The notes: generated by a model not told the origin, from the letters alone. DNA of 64,000 bases from Paragonimus westermani (GCA_008508345.1 QNGE01000121.1:260532-324531), one strand, 5' to 3'; positions 50,026 through 62,700 are shown, counted from the first letter of the stretch. Translations and numbers: made by a program.

Positions 50026-50035
50026 TATATAAATA
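50026..50035 (+). promoter_or_regulatory. TATA box candidate for the Iroquois gene
   Basis: TATATAAATA lies 81 nt before the candidate ATG at 50116, leaving room for a start site near 50057-50065 and a short 5' UTR. It is supported only by motif and position. Confidence 0.4.
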
Positions 50036-50115
50036 ATTTCCTGACTTTGTGATAGTTGAATTGTCGACAGTTACCAGCTGGCACACGGATCACATAATCT
50101 CATCACCGAGGAATT

Positions 50116-50127
50116 ATGAGTTTCACG
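50116..50127 (+). CDS. irx: irx candidate exon 1 (start codon, residues MSFT)
   Basis: ATGAGTTTCACG is followed by a good donor, GTGAGT, and preceded by a TATA box. It ends in phase 0, matching exon 2. Several Irx proteins start MSF or MSY, which favours this start. The alternative is that translation begins at the ATG immediately after the exon 2 acceptor (53394), for instance with a noncoding or trans-spliced leader exon. Confidence 0.4.
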
Positions 50128-53100
50128 GTGAGTTTCTGATTGACTTTTTCCACTTTTCCGTTAATAAACAAACAGGAAGTCACTAAACTAACGCTCAGTA
50201 AACCTAACACATGTTGTCTAAATTAACTTGAGCGGCACTTACAACTAATCGCAGACTTCTCATCCAGGTATTGTTTCTCGCTCGCCTGCTCCGAAAAAGA
50301 GCACAGCACTGGAATTCCACTCTTGTTGAGGTCATTATTTACTGCATATTATATACCAGATCATGATTTGAGACTCGGCTCATAGGGGACTGAGGAGAAC
50401 GTCTGCAAAAATGTAGAGGCATCAACTGATTGCGAGTGATGTTCAGATTATGGTAACCAAAATTCATTACTACGTACTACTGAGCAAATAACTTTGTGAA
50501 TAAATTACAGTATACTTTCTAGCCTAGAGGCAGACTACCCATAGGGTGTTATCTCCAGAAAGCAGGAGAGCAGAGCGAGCCAATTCAGTCAGGTTCAAAT
50601 TCAATTTCCTTTGGGTCATCTTATTATTTTTACATTGTATTTACCTGCAAATGTAAGATTATCAAGGTCACTTCCTGATTTAAGAAAATGACGTAGGCTT
50701 GAATCTTGTTAACTAGCCAAAGTCAAAATATCGGTCTAGGGGGAAAGCTGCGAAAGGCTTCTCTCATTCGCGTTAGACTAGTAAGTTTCATCAACTGCTT
50801 TTTAAGGTCGGCTAAGCTTTGGATTTCTATTATCTCTGCAACTAAACACATTTGTAATGGTCTCACCCACGATCATAATAACTAAACCAACTCGGGCTCA
50901 GCTCTACAGTGGAGTGAATAACTCATTTCAGGCTGATTTGTAGTAAGTGAGCACAGACTCTAAGACCTAGTTTAAACTGCTATGCGCCCACTGGTCTAAG
51001 CTGGTTTAAGCATTGGTTATTTTAGTCGGTTTAAGGTGTTCGTGCACTGCTCAGTCTGATCGCCAATGTGAATGCGTCGAGTTGTGTTCTTGTGTGACCG
51101 ATTCCATATATTCAAATTACCTTGTTTGTTGATAGTGGGTTGATTGAGGTACACGGAATAATAAATGAACTCGTAACCAGTCTTTTTTTAAGAGAGGCAT
51201 CTAATCCCAGCATAGAAACGGATAATGAGGAAGATTTGTTGTGCTAATTGCGGTTTCCTTTTCAGACATAACCCTTTGTAATACATATTTTTTTCATTTT
51301 GAGTGCATGTTCAATGACTAACCTTGGATGAATTTGTTGTTCCCCATCAGTCTTGCTGCATTTTGAGGTTTTGCAAGTCACATCAGTTGTTTTGTGTGAA
51401 ATTTGCATGAGTTCGCCATAATGCCAGACCTGACGCCGAAATCTAGAGAAGCTCATATACTTATTGCGTTTTGCAATAGATTAGTGAAAGTTGGCAACCG
51501 ACACCTGATATAAACCCTAAACCGGACTAGAGTTGTGGTGTCTGGAAGAATTCGGTGCACTGGGAAGTATTCGTCAAGTTGTGAAAGTTTAAGGTGAAAT
51601 ACCGTAGTTACCAACTCTTTAGCACATTTGTAGAAAGTACTAATTTTTACTAAAGTACGGTCTGAACACGTTAGACGGGAGTCATGCTAAGACTACCTTC
51701 TCCTCGGGAAGAGGAGACGGTCACCCGGAACCGCTGTCGATTTGGCATATACCCATTTGTGGTATTAAGTCTACTGCGTTATACACTAGTCGACCATTAT
51801 TTTTCATAGCGTACACTGTAACCAGACACAAGTAGATGTTTAACTGTACTTTGGGAAGATTTTCTATGCTGTGAATAGCATATGTTGCAATCATCGTTAC
51901 TCTTAGAGTACAACAGGGTTTTGCTCATGTTATCTACTCTGGCAAAAAGTATTGAGTATGTGGTTGGCTGTAATGGTCAACTGGTAGAGTGTACACGCTT
52001 AACCATCACCAAACACGTAAGAAGACAAGTGTCCATGTCGCAATTACGATTCATCTGAGAGCTTAGACGATATACGTTTAATTGGTAATCAATTAACGTG
52101 GATTTGTCATGTGAAGTAGTATGTAGACACACAAAAATGACATCACTTAACCCGGCGGCAAGAAGATTGGTTTATCTGGTTGAACATAATCATCCGAACT
52201 CAAACAATTACGTTCGAACATAAAGCGAAACTTCGTGTGCAACAGTCAGAATTAATAATGTTTTGGTGTACCGATTTGTTGAGTAACAAAAAATATGTAG
52301 CAGTTTATATACGCCAAAAGTCAAACTATTTCTGTCGTACGCCTGTATGCAGTCGCCGTTTAGAAAGCGCAGTTTTGTAAACTTGTTTGATCAGTGGTCT
52401 GTTAGACTCCACTTTACTAAATGTAACGTGGTTGCTGAACTTGGTCAACGAAACGTGCATTTTGTCCAAGCGAACTTTAGAAGATATCCGTATGTTAGTA
52501 AGTAACACGAAGTAGGTCAAAATTAAACCAAGTGGAGGATTTTCGTAATGTTGATTGATAAGATGAAAGTGAAGGGTCGCACGAAACTTCTGTTTTGGTA
52601 AGGGTTCAGGGGATCTGAGTTTGTAATGAGTTTGTACTTCATTGTCCACTAGCATGCTCGTACTCCATCTCGACTGGATATTCCCCTGTCTGGACGTACG
52701 ATTTCGCAACGTTCGCGTTACAAGTTGGGTTTCTATCTGCAACCTTACTATTTCTATGAATACCGCCTGCGATTACTATTAGGGTTTAGCAAATGGGTGA
52801 ATACCAAGATAGTGAAGTTGGTGGGAATCAGAGCTGACGTATCTCCTACTTTAAAATGTGAGGGCCTGTGTCTCTTCTGCTTTGTGGAGTGTTCTACAAG
52901 TCCTCATAGTTACGTAAACTGGTGTTTGGAGAACCCAAGACAGAACAAACAAACGTTTTACGTGTGACGTAGATACTGTTTACCTGAGCCTGTTTTCTGG
53001 TCAAGCTGGACTTGACCACAGAAGATCTGTCCGGTGGTGAACAATCAGCGGAGCGTTTCGAAGTCGATTCAGTTGGTAATAAATATTTGGGTGTTTCCAG

Positions 53101-56100
53101 CCCGATTGAAACCTTGATGGGTTTCATTCCGGAAGACTATTTTCTCGTTTTACCTTGCCCCCGGGCCCGTTAGTCTGTGAGAAATTCCCCCAAAGGTGTG
53201 TAAAAATTGACCAAAAAACATATACGGTCAGTAACAACGTCGTACGGTTATACGTGACCAAATTCCATTGGTTTCGGGAAACGCTGCGTAACAAACGTTT
53301 ATCCATCCAAAACGCCAGCTGATCTGTCTCATTTTAACTTAGAATTGTAACAATTCCATGTGTCTTAGTTAAACTCTCATTCCTTTCTTTCAGATGCCAC
53401 TGTGTACTACACAAAAAATATCTCCGAAGTTCACCGTAGCTTTTGCTGCTGCAAATCTCATACAGACCCACTCGTCTTCTCCTAAATCAACGGTTGATTC
53501 ACCGGATTCCGCGAGCCCATCGGTAACGCCATTGAAAGATTCCAAGCAATCTCATGATACAGACCTGGCCCAGGACTCGGATTTGCTAGAAGCTCCAACC
53601 CCGCGATCTGGGAGATTAACTGACCACTCAGTTGCAGCCAGTAATAAGTTCAGAGACAGTCGTGTCACCGGCGTTGACGGAGAATCTGATCAACCGGCAG
53701 AATTGTTTGCCGCGTCGCGTGATCCACTCCGATCACACATGGTTACTGGTAGAGATGAAGAAACTCCATTCCCACTTCCAATAGGGTTCAATACGGCGAA
53801 ATGTTGGGACGCCGATATGAGCGTTAACTCACACACTGATGCGAGTCAGCAATTAACAGTTCCCTCCGTCACAACAACATTTACACAAGTTACCACGCCA
53901 AGGGCTACGAACAGGTTACAAAGCACTATTGCTAACGTGTTAGGACAATCACATCCTACCCACGGTTTAGTCTGGCCAGCACACATGGATACAAGGTCGG
54001 CATTGGCTACAATTTCCGCTGCATACGTTTCATTACTAAAGAATTCCCATGCAGTCAACCCACCCGTGAGGCAAGTACCTGGCCTGATGTACAATCAGAA
54101 GCCAGTACACAGTTTCCCAACTCAGGGTTCGAAGCCAGTCACGGATATCTTACCGCCATTGTCCAACCCACCTGCACTATCCTTACTATCTACGCAGCAC
54201 GGTTTCCCTGCCGAATTGGGTGTGGACAAAAACCCAATATTTCTGAAAACTGCTCATTCGTTAGATCAGGATAACCTTCAGAATACAGTGACTAACTTAT
54301 TGACAGTAAGTGAACGCATGCAGTCTGGTGCTTTGCTTGTTTGGTTCACACGTTGACGGGTTAGATTAAGAAGTAACCGCGAGTAATATTCTCTTAAACA
54401 CTTGATCCCAGCTGGCGAAGGAAGGAAATAATCCTTCTGAAAACTTACATACAAAGCTGGTAAGAAATCATCAGATTCAATTCATGCACGTTAGGTAGTT
54501 AATTGTCAAGAGCATTGCACATGTACGCGAGGCACTAATTATAAGTTTGTTTGAAAAGCAATCAAAGTGTCCATTCAGGTTACCCAGGTCCGGTGGCATA
54601 AAGTAGATAGACATCAACTGTATGATCATAACCAAATTGATTCCTTTCGGATCGGAGCCGTTCCCGGATTCATCACTGCTCCAAATAACACTTCTCACAT
54701 ATAACACAAGAAAGCACCGGTCTATAGACCTTAACTTGTGGCTAGCATTTGCCACCAAAGATCTTGCTATAACCAGTCGGTAAGACCACAACAACAATCG
54801 AACATCATTTGGGGGCTGTCCAGAAGCTCCATTCCAGATAACTAGAGTCAGTAACAGGTGTCAGTCTTATGTATGAATTCTAGGTTTCGTACGTCCCCAA
54901 GCGCCTCACAATGATTTGGGAATCATGTTCACACCTGTGTTGCCTTTTAGCTTAACGGGGACCAGCAAAAGCGTGCGATTCCACGCGTTGGTCGGATTGA
55001 GCGTTAGGGATTTTCTGTTGGTTTGGGCGGATTAAAAGCTCACACAACCTGTAATTACAATTTCACTTTATACACCCCGACAGAGGTGAGATCACTGCTG
55101 GGAGTTGCCGAATAACCCACCGAAGTGGGTTTTGAACGTCCAGAGTTAATTCTTTTTGCGCGAGTCAGAGCGTTATACAACAAAGAGGACTTTTACAGCA
55201 TCCACCAGTTTCCTGCTGTTGGAATGGCGCGCCATTTTACTGCGCAATACTCCCCCCTTTCGGTCTAATTGGACGCCGCATCCATAGTTGAAAATAACGA
55301 TGCGAGCTACGATTTCAGCTAATTTAATCAGGCGGATCATTTAATAAAATACTAAAGTTTTGTTTGAAACTCACACATGTTCTACTCACAGCCCAAAACG
55401 TGCATATTGTAAATATGCACTGGGTGACGCTGAAACTTACGCATTTAACAGTTCTAGCGACTATATTTTAATATAAATTGGCGACACGCAATATCTCGTT
55501 TTTGCTACAGAGCCCTGAAAAGTTCTGTTGAAATGCTGGAACCGTGCTAATGGCCTTGGTTGTAGCTGATTCATAAAACTGACACCAGTTCTTTAATTTG
55601 TTTCAGCAAGAAAATTTGGAGTGTTGGCAACAATTTCAACAGTCCACCTACGCAAACAACTTGGATCCACAACTTCTTACATTTTACGGCGGCTCGGGGT
55701 AGGTTCAACTGGAAAACTACTCTCTCTCTCTCTCTACCAGTCGTACCATGACATTCTAATGTTTGCAACATAAAAGAGCAGCCAAATTGGATAGATTGCA
55801 TTTTCGTGCCGTTTTCTTAAAATGCATTTAAACTCACCTACATTGGCTTCGTTGATGTATTACTGGTAGGAATTTGTCTGTATGCAGATTACAACTCTTA
55901 AAAGTTCATGAATTCGGAACTGTTAAATCGAACAGAGATACCGTAGGTCGATTGATGTTACAGTAGTCAGTAGTTGTTTGAAGATCAGTCTGTCAAACTG
56001 TGGTTAAATTGCTAATAATTGAAGACTGTAGTCTGACAGTATTACTTGTGCAAACACGTTGGTTTGAGGCAAGAAAAACTTTTTAGTAAACCATACAGCG

Positions 56101-58680
56101 ATATCACCTGATCGAAAGTTATTAACTAGTTCTAACAGTGATCATGTTAGGTTTCTTGAAGCTCGTAGGTAATACTTGTGGACTTGACCGGGTCAGTTCA
56201 CTTGTTCGTTTCATGAGCGGTGGTGATATTCTGTAGCTAAACCGAGTGATGTTCCTCGTGGTGCCCAAAAAATGATCCATCGTTTATCAGCAATACAGTG
56301 GTCGATAAATAAGAACACTCTGGAAGTGGTTGCACTTGAACCTGGACGAAACAGGTATTCATGAAGCGCGACTACAATGAAACATCTGCAACACTTTTGG
56401 ACTTCTGAACAGTATTCTGTTGTCAAACTATACGATTATGCACACGGATTAAAAGACTACTTGACAGTGAATACTGCTTTAGTTATAACTTCTCTTTACT
56501 TATTAACCAGCTATCTGAACACTATCTTCAGTTTTTCACCGCAGATAACTGAAAACGTAACACACTTTCAATGAAAATAACCACTAAAATTTTCATCTGT
56601 TGGCTGAGAAATAAGGAATGCCACGAATTCGATTTAAGTTGAACATCGTGTTTTTCCAAAACTGGTATGTAAAAATGTCAAGCAAAATGAACTAGCTAAC
56701 CTGTGATTCACCCTGGACAGGCTGATTTATGCCATACGTCATTGCGTTTTAAAATTATTTTCCGCAAACTAGATCATCAGTGATGAAATCACGTCTGGCT
56801 CACAATGGATCCTCGGTTTATGACAAGCATACTGCCAGTCGAAGACATATTCAAACTGGTTACAGCCGAAGGGTTTAATTGAAGGGGAAACTTGAATCAT
56901 GGTAGTCGTTTGGAGAGCCAACATATCAAGTTGGGTTATGTACATCTTATTGTACCTGATTTTAATACGCCTATCACTAAGGTGAAACTTCCTGGAAGTT
57001 CATGCTATTTTGCCCTCCTGTTAGTTAATTCAATGTCTATCAACAATACCTGAGACCTTTTCAGTACTGAAGTTGGACGACAGTTACAGTAGATCACAGC
57101 CTAACCCGCTTTCTCTGAGTTATGAGAAGTATACTGTATGCAGTGGTTTGAGATGAAACAATGTTTAGTGGAATCCGACTGCTAACGAAAATAACCAATA
57201 AGTGGGTTAATGTACTTTCAAATCGTAAAATGGAAGTTAATTAACACCCTTTTGTTTATTGGGAGCGGACTTGTTTAAGCAGAAATGTTTATACATATTT
57301 GTTTCTCGAAAACGGAGTTCACCCTTAACTTGCTAAAAGTTGACGGACTATCACCATTGCCCATATTCCATTTGCAGTGGTGCATTCGAGCTTTCCGGAA
57401 GTAGCCGACGAAAGAACGCGACCCGAGAAACAACCAGTATGCTGAAAGCCTGGTTGAACGAACACCGCAAAAACCCATATCCCACAAAAGGGGAGAAAAT
57501 CATGCTGGCTATTGTGACTAAGATGAGTCTCACCCAAGTGTCTACATGGTTTGCTAACGCTAGGAGGAGACTGAAAAAAGAAAACAAGATGACGTGGATA
57601 GCCAGGAATTCAACTTCGGTGCAGGATGCCGATTCAAATGGTGACGGGGAGGACATCGATGAAGATGAGGACGGAGAAGATGAGCAAGATCTAGATTGTT
57701 TGGTCGATGTGGACAAGGTCAACGGAACTCATCCAGCTGAAAGGGGTCACATACCTGATAGTTTTACCAGATGTCCTATGCCGTCATACCGCTTGTCCTC
57801 AGCCGGTATTTTACCGAACATGGTTACAAGTAAAGGTTGTTCCACTACTCAAGTCCGCAATGCTACACGATTCTCAACCACCGTCCATCGTCAATCTGTG
57901 ACAGAAGATGGACCTCCTTTGAAGCGCGTGGTCAAGGATGGCATACAGTCAACCGATCCCTTGAGACAACAGAAAATTTGGTCCTTAGTAGAACTTGCCC
58001 AGGAACAGATCAACCGCGAAACAAGAGCCAAAATTGAACAAGGGGACCGATGTAACGACTACGTACCCGTGAATTGGCGACATTTTGAAAGGGCTTCAAC
58101 ACAAAGCTGGATGCGGTTGCTAGCTAATGTTCATTCGAAGGAGGCACTTGCGAACATGTCTGTGGGTCTGGCAAAAAATGCACACCCTTCCGTAATCGAC
58201 ACAAACCCTACTGCCGAGTTAGGAAGCAAACGAAAGATCCAGGATGGTCCGTCATCTACAACGGATTTTACTACAAAAATGATGAGGAATTCCTTCAACT
58301 GTTCCGCTCCTGTGGTTACGGAAACAGTAGCGGAGACACACACGCCGAATGATCAACCGTTCGTATCTCCTGCTGCATTGGCTGCCTTCTATCTTTATTA
58401 TCAACAACAACAACAACAGCAACAACACCAATTTCAGCTCCAACAACATTCCCAACATGTGCTGCAACCTTGCCTTGATCCCATATCGCCAACTACTTTA
58501 AGTTTGTTTAAAGTATCATCTAGACTATCTGATCAGGAAGTCGCCGTACAGGATGCCGCCGAAGATAGGATCACTCATCGACTTGTCGGCTCAAATAATA
58601 TTGCGTATACAACAGTAAATTCACCAACGCAACGTTCACAAACTATTGGAAAACAAACAAACTCCCGTGTCGACTTATGA
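50116..58680 (+). CDS. irx: Iroquois-class TALE homeobox transcription factor (four exons)
   Basis: A nuclear DNA-binding regulator of the Iroquois family, known for patterning roles. Proposed exons: 50116-50127, 53394-54305, 55607-55698, 57378-58680 (stop TGA). Phases 0, 0 and 2 join without a break to give about 772 residues. The homeodomain (about residues 349-411) is unmistakable. It has [20 protein letters not shown], the three-residue TALE loop insertion (PYP), and recognition helix [17 protein letters not shown] with Ala at homeodomain position 50, as in Irx proteins. An acidic stretch follows directly. An IRO-box-like KIWSLVELA sits near residue 538, and a run of eight Gln at 58402-58425. 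The N-terminal 300 residues are Ser/Thr/Pro-rich without a named domain. The class is near certain; exon 1 is the least certain part. Confidence 0.93.
50128..53393. other. irx intron 1
   Basis: 3.3 kb. A tRNA-like A-box string at about 51979 lacks a good B box. Nothing else was recognised. Confidence 0.5.
53394..54305 (+). CDS. irx: irx exon 2: Ser/Thr/Pro-rich N-terminal region
   Basis: The acceptor is TCCTTTCTTTCAG and the donor is TTGACA|GTAAGT, both strong. It gives 304 codons in phase 0-0. An in-frame TAA at 53370 lies just before it, inside the intron. The sequence is low in cysteine and rich in Ser, Thr, Pro, Asp and Gln, typical of a disordered transcription-factor N-terminus. No known domain was seen. 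It is longer than most Irx N-terminal regions. Confidence 0.8.
54306..55606. other. irx intron 2
   Basis: 1.3 kb, phase 0. A locally more GC-rich stretch at about 54950-55270 contains GGCGCGCC but no identifiable element. Confidence 0.6.
55607..55698 (+). CDS. irx: irx exon 3 (92 nt), region just before the homeodomain
   Basis: The acceptor is TTTGTTTCAG and the donor is CTCGGG|GTAGGT. It enters in phase 0 and leaves in phase 2, exactly what is needed to connect exon 2 to the strong acceptor TTTGCAG at 57377. It encodes [10 protein letters not shown], then [14 protein letters not shown], leading into GGAFELSG of exon 4. In Irx proteins an aromatic/Gly/Tyr-rich segment also sits before the homeodomain. 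It is too short for ORF-based detection. Confidence 0.82.
55699..57377. other. irx intron 3
   Basis: 1.7 kb, phase 2, starting with a (TC)n tract about 20 nt after the donor. Nothing else was recognised. Confidence 0.7.
55721..55735. repeat. (TC)n microsatellite after the irx exon 3 donor
   Basis: A short perfect TC tract. A pyrimidine-rich tract this close to a donor could bind splicing regulators such as PTB; that is speculation. Confidence 0.9.
57378..58680 (+). CDS. irx: irx exon 4: homeodomain, acidic region, IRO box, polyQ, C-terminus
   Basis: The acceptor is CCATTTGCAG, phase 2, open to TGA 58678-58680. The homeodomain lies at about 57406-57594. It is followed by a Glu/Asp-rich stretch (about 57624-57710), the IRO-box-like KIWSLVELA (57973-57999), and [10 protein letters not shown] with further Gln/His (to about 58460). 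A weaker acceptor at 57339 would also keep the frame from exon 2 directly and would skip exon 3. The two choices predict isoforms differing just before the homeodomain. Confidence 0.95.
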
Positions 58681-59451
58681 CAACTGGTCAGTTAAAGTAC
58701 GGTTAACTATTAAAGCTAACCATTGTAAAAATTCAGTCACCCGCTTTAGCATTAAAACAGACCTGTTGACTAGTCATTTTCGAATAATTCCTCCGACAAT
58801 GTGTAAACTGAGTGTAATTTACAACAAGCTACCATGCAGAGCAGATTTTTCAGACAGAGATTTTTATTTTCCTTCTAAACTTTACAGTTTGATGAAATTG
58901 GATAGGACAAAGTTCAAACTCACACTTTCCCGTACCCTGTCCAACTTTACACATTCTCCAGTGATCCAGGTATCTTTAGTCTGTCAGGAGATCATTTAAA
59001 CTGTGTGTGCAAGTGGGTTTTCATTGATCCTCCTTCTCTAGAATTATGTCAGTCAGTTTCAGAGCATACTGTTCGACACTCCTTCTTCATATAACCAAAG
59101 CTATTCTGTCATACCTTTTACCTCCGCAGTTCTAATCGGATGCAGTGCAGATGGACTCTGAAAAACCGTGCCAATATAAGTGCAACAATTCCGCCAGTAA
59201 CCCACATTCCGCAAGTGTATATGTTTGTTTCTTGAAATCTTTTATCCACAGAAGAATTTGCCATTTTTGTAGCACTACCTCTAGACGACATGCAGTTTCA
59301 AACAACTATGATACACTGCATAAACGGTTGTACAGACATGTGAAGATCTCTTATCTGTCAGACATAGTGATCAAACACAGTCTTCTAATATAGGGTCGTC
59401 TACCTGTGTTTGCACACAACAATGAGCGCATTTTGAAGACAGAATATTTTG

Positions 59452-59457
59452 AATAAA
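59452..59457 (+). terminator. Candidate poly(A) signal of irx
   Basis: AATAAA 772 nt after the stop. A variant ATTAAA occurs at 58751-58756. The 117-codon frame at 58646-58999 overlaps this presumed 3' UTR in another frame and has no domain. Confidence 0.45.
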
Positions 59458-59536
59458 TTTTAACAACATCTGTGTATTTCTTCTGTTAGGACCATCATAT
59501 GAAAAAGTCCGTTGGTTACTAATATAGAAAAGTACT

Positions 59537-59688
59537 GATGGTTGGGAACAGTGGTGGTGTTGTTTGTAGCTCGGGTTGATGGTTTTGGTATTGATATGTT
59601 CGCCGAGCTTGGTACTGATGATGTCACCTCGCCTGGTGATGAAACGTTTGCAACCGAATTGCCAAGCTCGGCGAACATATCAATACCA
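59537..59688 (+). mobile_element. Small hammerhead-ribozyme-bearing insertion with 13-bp target duplication
   Basis: A 152-bp insert is bounded by the 13-bp direct repeat ATAGAAAAGTACT (59524-59536 and 59689-59701). The inner half is a perfect 28-bp inverted repeat (59585-59612 with 59662-59689) around a ribozyme core. It has no coding capacity. It resembles a solo terminal repeat or non-autonomous derivative of a Penelope-like element, which must be mobilised in trans. Confidence 0.75.
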
Positions 59689-59689
59689 A
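59585..59689 (+). ncRNA. Candidate hammerhead ribozyme
   Basis: CTGATGA (59615-59621) is followed by a helix II (TCACC paired with GGTGA, 59625-59639), then GAAAC (59641-59645), then GTT (59646-59648) as the cleavage triplet. Helix I is the 28-bp perfect stem (59585-59612 with 59662-59689). Helix III is reduced to the ACGT palindrome, as known for Penelope-element hammerheads that work as dimers. All conserved core bases are intact. Confidence 0.8.
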
Positions 59690-59701
59690 TAGAAAAGTAC
59701 T

Positions 59702-62700
59702 ACAGATCAGCGGTTCTTTATTAGTGTTTGTCCAGTTGGGTCAAAAATATTCACCTGGCCTGAGTTTACTATTAAGGTTCCTTCAATACCGACACTTGAC
59801 ACTTACTTCACATTGGTAAAGTCCGCTTCAACTTTCAGGACAAAACATACAGAATAACCGATATTTGAGTTAATGGGCAGTCTGTTGAAACTATTTCCAA
59901 CTTACTATTGGCTATCAGACAAATATCGTCGTAACAACAATCTCTCGTGAATGGTACTTACAGAAGTCGCCTCAAGAGTGAACAGTTAGAAAAACTACCA
60001 AAGATGTCCATTTCTTAAGTTGGTTACTCTTTGGGTTTGACCATGTATTGACCGTGGATTGAAGGTGTATGGTAGACTAACGCGTGTACATTTTATCATG
60101 CCGAAGGCATTCATCATGAACACTTTCATTAAATAACACAGATGATGCAACATTTTACAAATCTGCTCTAGAAGGATTACTGTTCTTTATCGTTTACAAA
60201 CGCGGCTTCTAGTAATACTATCATCCTCTTTCTCACGGACGTCGTTCAGATCACAAGCAAGTGAGCTCTGAACAAAATTCAAGGTCGAGGCAACGTATAC
60301 CTAGTGGTCACAGGTAAGTTAAATGAACGGAGTTCAGGGGGTGACGTTGGCATTCACCCTTGGTGTGCAAGTTGAAGCCCATTACTGGCATGAATGACAA
60401 CTATTCGTATAAAATCAATGAGATAACAACATCAGTGACGTGTGACAGTCTGGTCTGTCTGTCGTGTGATCAGCTTTTCCTCTGGCGTATACCATACTTC
60501 AATGTCCGAGGGAGTAATTAGAACGGTGAAATTCAAGGGCTTCAACTGTGGGTAGTCAAAGTGTATAAAGATCAGAACTGTGATCAACTATCGTGCATGG
60601 ATGAATGGTGAAGTAGATGGAACACGATGAAAGTAGTCTATCTAGAGAGTGGTCCTTCTAAAGGACTCTCTCTGTGTGGCGTCATGTTATATGTTACTCT
60701 GGTTTATTCAAAGACCGGGAGCTGACTGCGTAGTCTGACTCGGGACTCAATAGAATTCATTGCTGTCTCAAATTAACATGTGTGTCTGCTCTTTAAGAAC
60801 ACATGTATAACACCTAGAAACCTGAACAGTGAAAAAATGCAGTTGGGAAAATACAGCCGCAGTCCTATTTAGATGGTGTTGGTCTCATAAAACTTAAATG
60901 TAACGAAGACACTAATCGTCAGTGCGCGCCATATTTAGTCGTCAGACCGTGCTAAATAAAAACCGAAATTTTTGAAGTATATTTGAAACGACACGTTTTA
61001 AGTCATTTTCCGAACAGACGATTATGAGTTTCAGTGGTGATACTTTAAAGTTGACTGAAATACTTCTACACACCAGATCAGCCAGGCGCATGCTTTCGTT
61101 CTACCGAACCCATTAACTCGGAGATAGCCTTGACCTCTTTATGTGTACCCTAAGCATCACTGACTGTGGCTTTCACTACAGATTTCGCATGACTATCAAC
61201 GTAGGCGTCTTTCTAATGCGTTCATAAATAGTTGTTGGTTAGCCTTAAGTTGACCAAGGCTAGTTACGTATTGTCCAGGTGCAGCCCGAAGTGTTTCGAT
61301 CAGTTTCACAATTCAGTCACTTTTTTACTGCTTTATCTAAACATCAAAACAGGAGGTTTCGTGTAGCTGTAATTCAGTATTGGTTGGCTTACAATGAATA
61401 ATAACATCTGCAAAAATCCGTTTGATTGCTTTTCTGTTCAAATGGCCCGAGATAGAAGGTTGGTTTGAACTTGTTCAACCTAGTGGCGAGCAGAACGTGT
61501 AGGTCTACTACCAGCTCTGCTAATTATGACAGAAAGTCCGGTGAGTATGTCGGGGGGTGCATTCGGGTAGAAATCGACTTTTCAGCCGTTACCTTTCACT
61601 GTTGTCAAATGCTTATCGCAATCCTGTCTACAGTGAATTTGGGGGAAACAAACGTTAAACTGGAGTCTCATTGTCTTACTGTTTTCATCAAATCTACTAT
61701 TCAGTTTGCCAATTTTCGATGTCACTCTTGATTGATTCCGCTGATTCTACGGCTAATCATCTTTTGATGTTCCCAGCAAAACATCGCACTTTAGTCCATC
61801 TGTTACGCTTGGGTGCAATTACTCAACCGTTCTGGTGAGGAAATAAAACGGATGAAATCATAAAACACGTCTTACTATCTTTTACAAATACACAGGGTGT
61901 ATTCCTTTGACTGATCCAAAAATGAGAATATTATTACCAATGGTGAATTGTCGTTAGGAAACGTTTTGAGAATGACAATGGTAGCCCAACATAGGCGATA
62001 AGTTGTGTACGAAAATCAGTTTATCAAACCTCGTTAACGTTTGACCATGTTGGTCAAAATATGTTAAGTCAAAACGAAATGGGGATCCAGGCCAGAAGAG
62101 GACAACCAAGGGCGCTGGGACTTCTGAGATTGAAAGAAGCTCAGTATAAAGTCAAGGATTGTGTTGATTTACAAATAAAAAGACACCTGATGAACCTGTC
62201 TGTGGATACATCTATTAGATTATTTGCACATAAACACACGGTGCATTTATAGAAACCTAATTTTGTGAAATGTGGTTTTTAACAGATGACCTTTAACTGA
62301 TTGCCACAAAAATGTTTATATGAACAACTTTGTTTCGCCATAGAAATGTGTTCTTTGATTTTCAAAAATTGAAATGCGCAAGCTGTGAATTCTTGAAAAC
62401 TCCAGATGTTAGAAAGCCTCAAAATTCAGTTCACCGTTTTTAAGGTTTCGTCCACCAAACTGGTGGAAGGAACAGTTCAACAACAATACTGGCTGCGGTG
62501 CTACATAATGAAGGCTTTGAACAATCAAGCAGGCTATTTGTTGGCTCACTACTAACTGCTTAAGCGAAGGATAAGCATGAATTACCAGAACTTTCACCTG
62601 ACTGAGAATATTCTCTTTTGCTGTACGGCGCACAAGTTACTTCGTTGTGTTACTAATGAATGTCGTGATAGTTTTATCGGGCACTTGTTTTATGTCTGCA

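Noticed and set aside
51970..52060. tRNA-like module in irx intron 1
   Set aside because: Only an A-box-like string is seen; the B box is poor.
57340..57377. TTG at 57340 as the start of the homeodomain protein
   Set aside because: It is an artefact of open-frame calling. Strong splicing signals and upstream coding exons place this segment in an intron, or at most in an alternative exon extension.
58646..58999. 117-codon frame overlapping the irx stop
   Set aside because: It lies in another frame, mostly in the presumed 3' UTR, without a domain.
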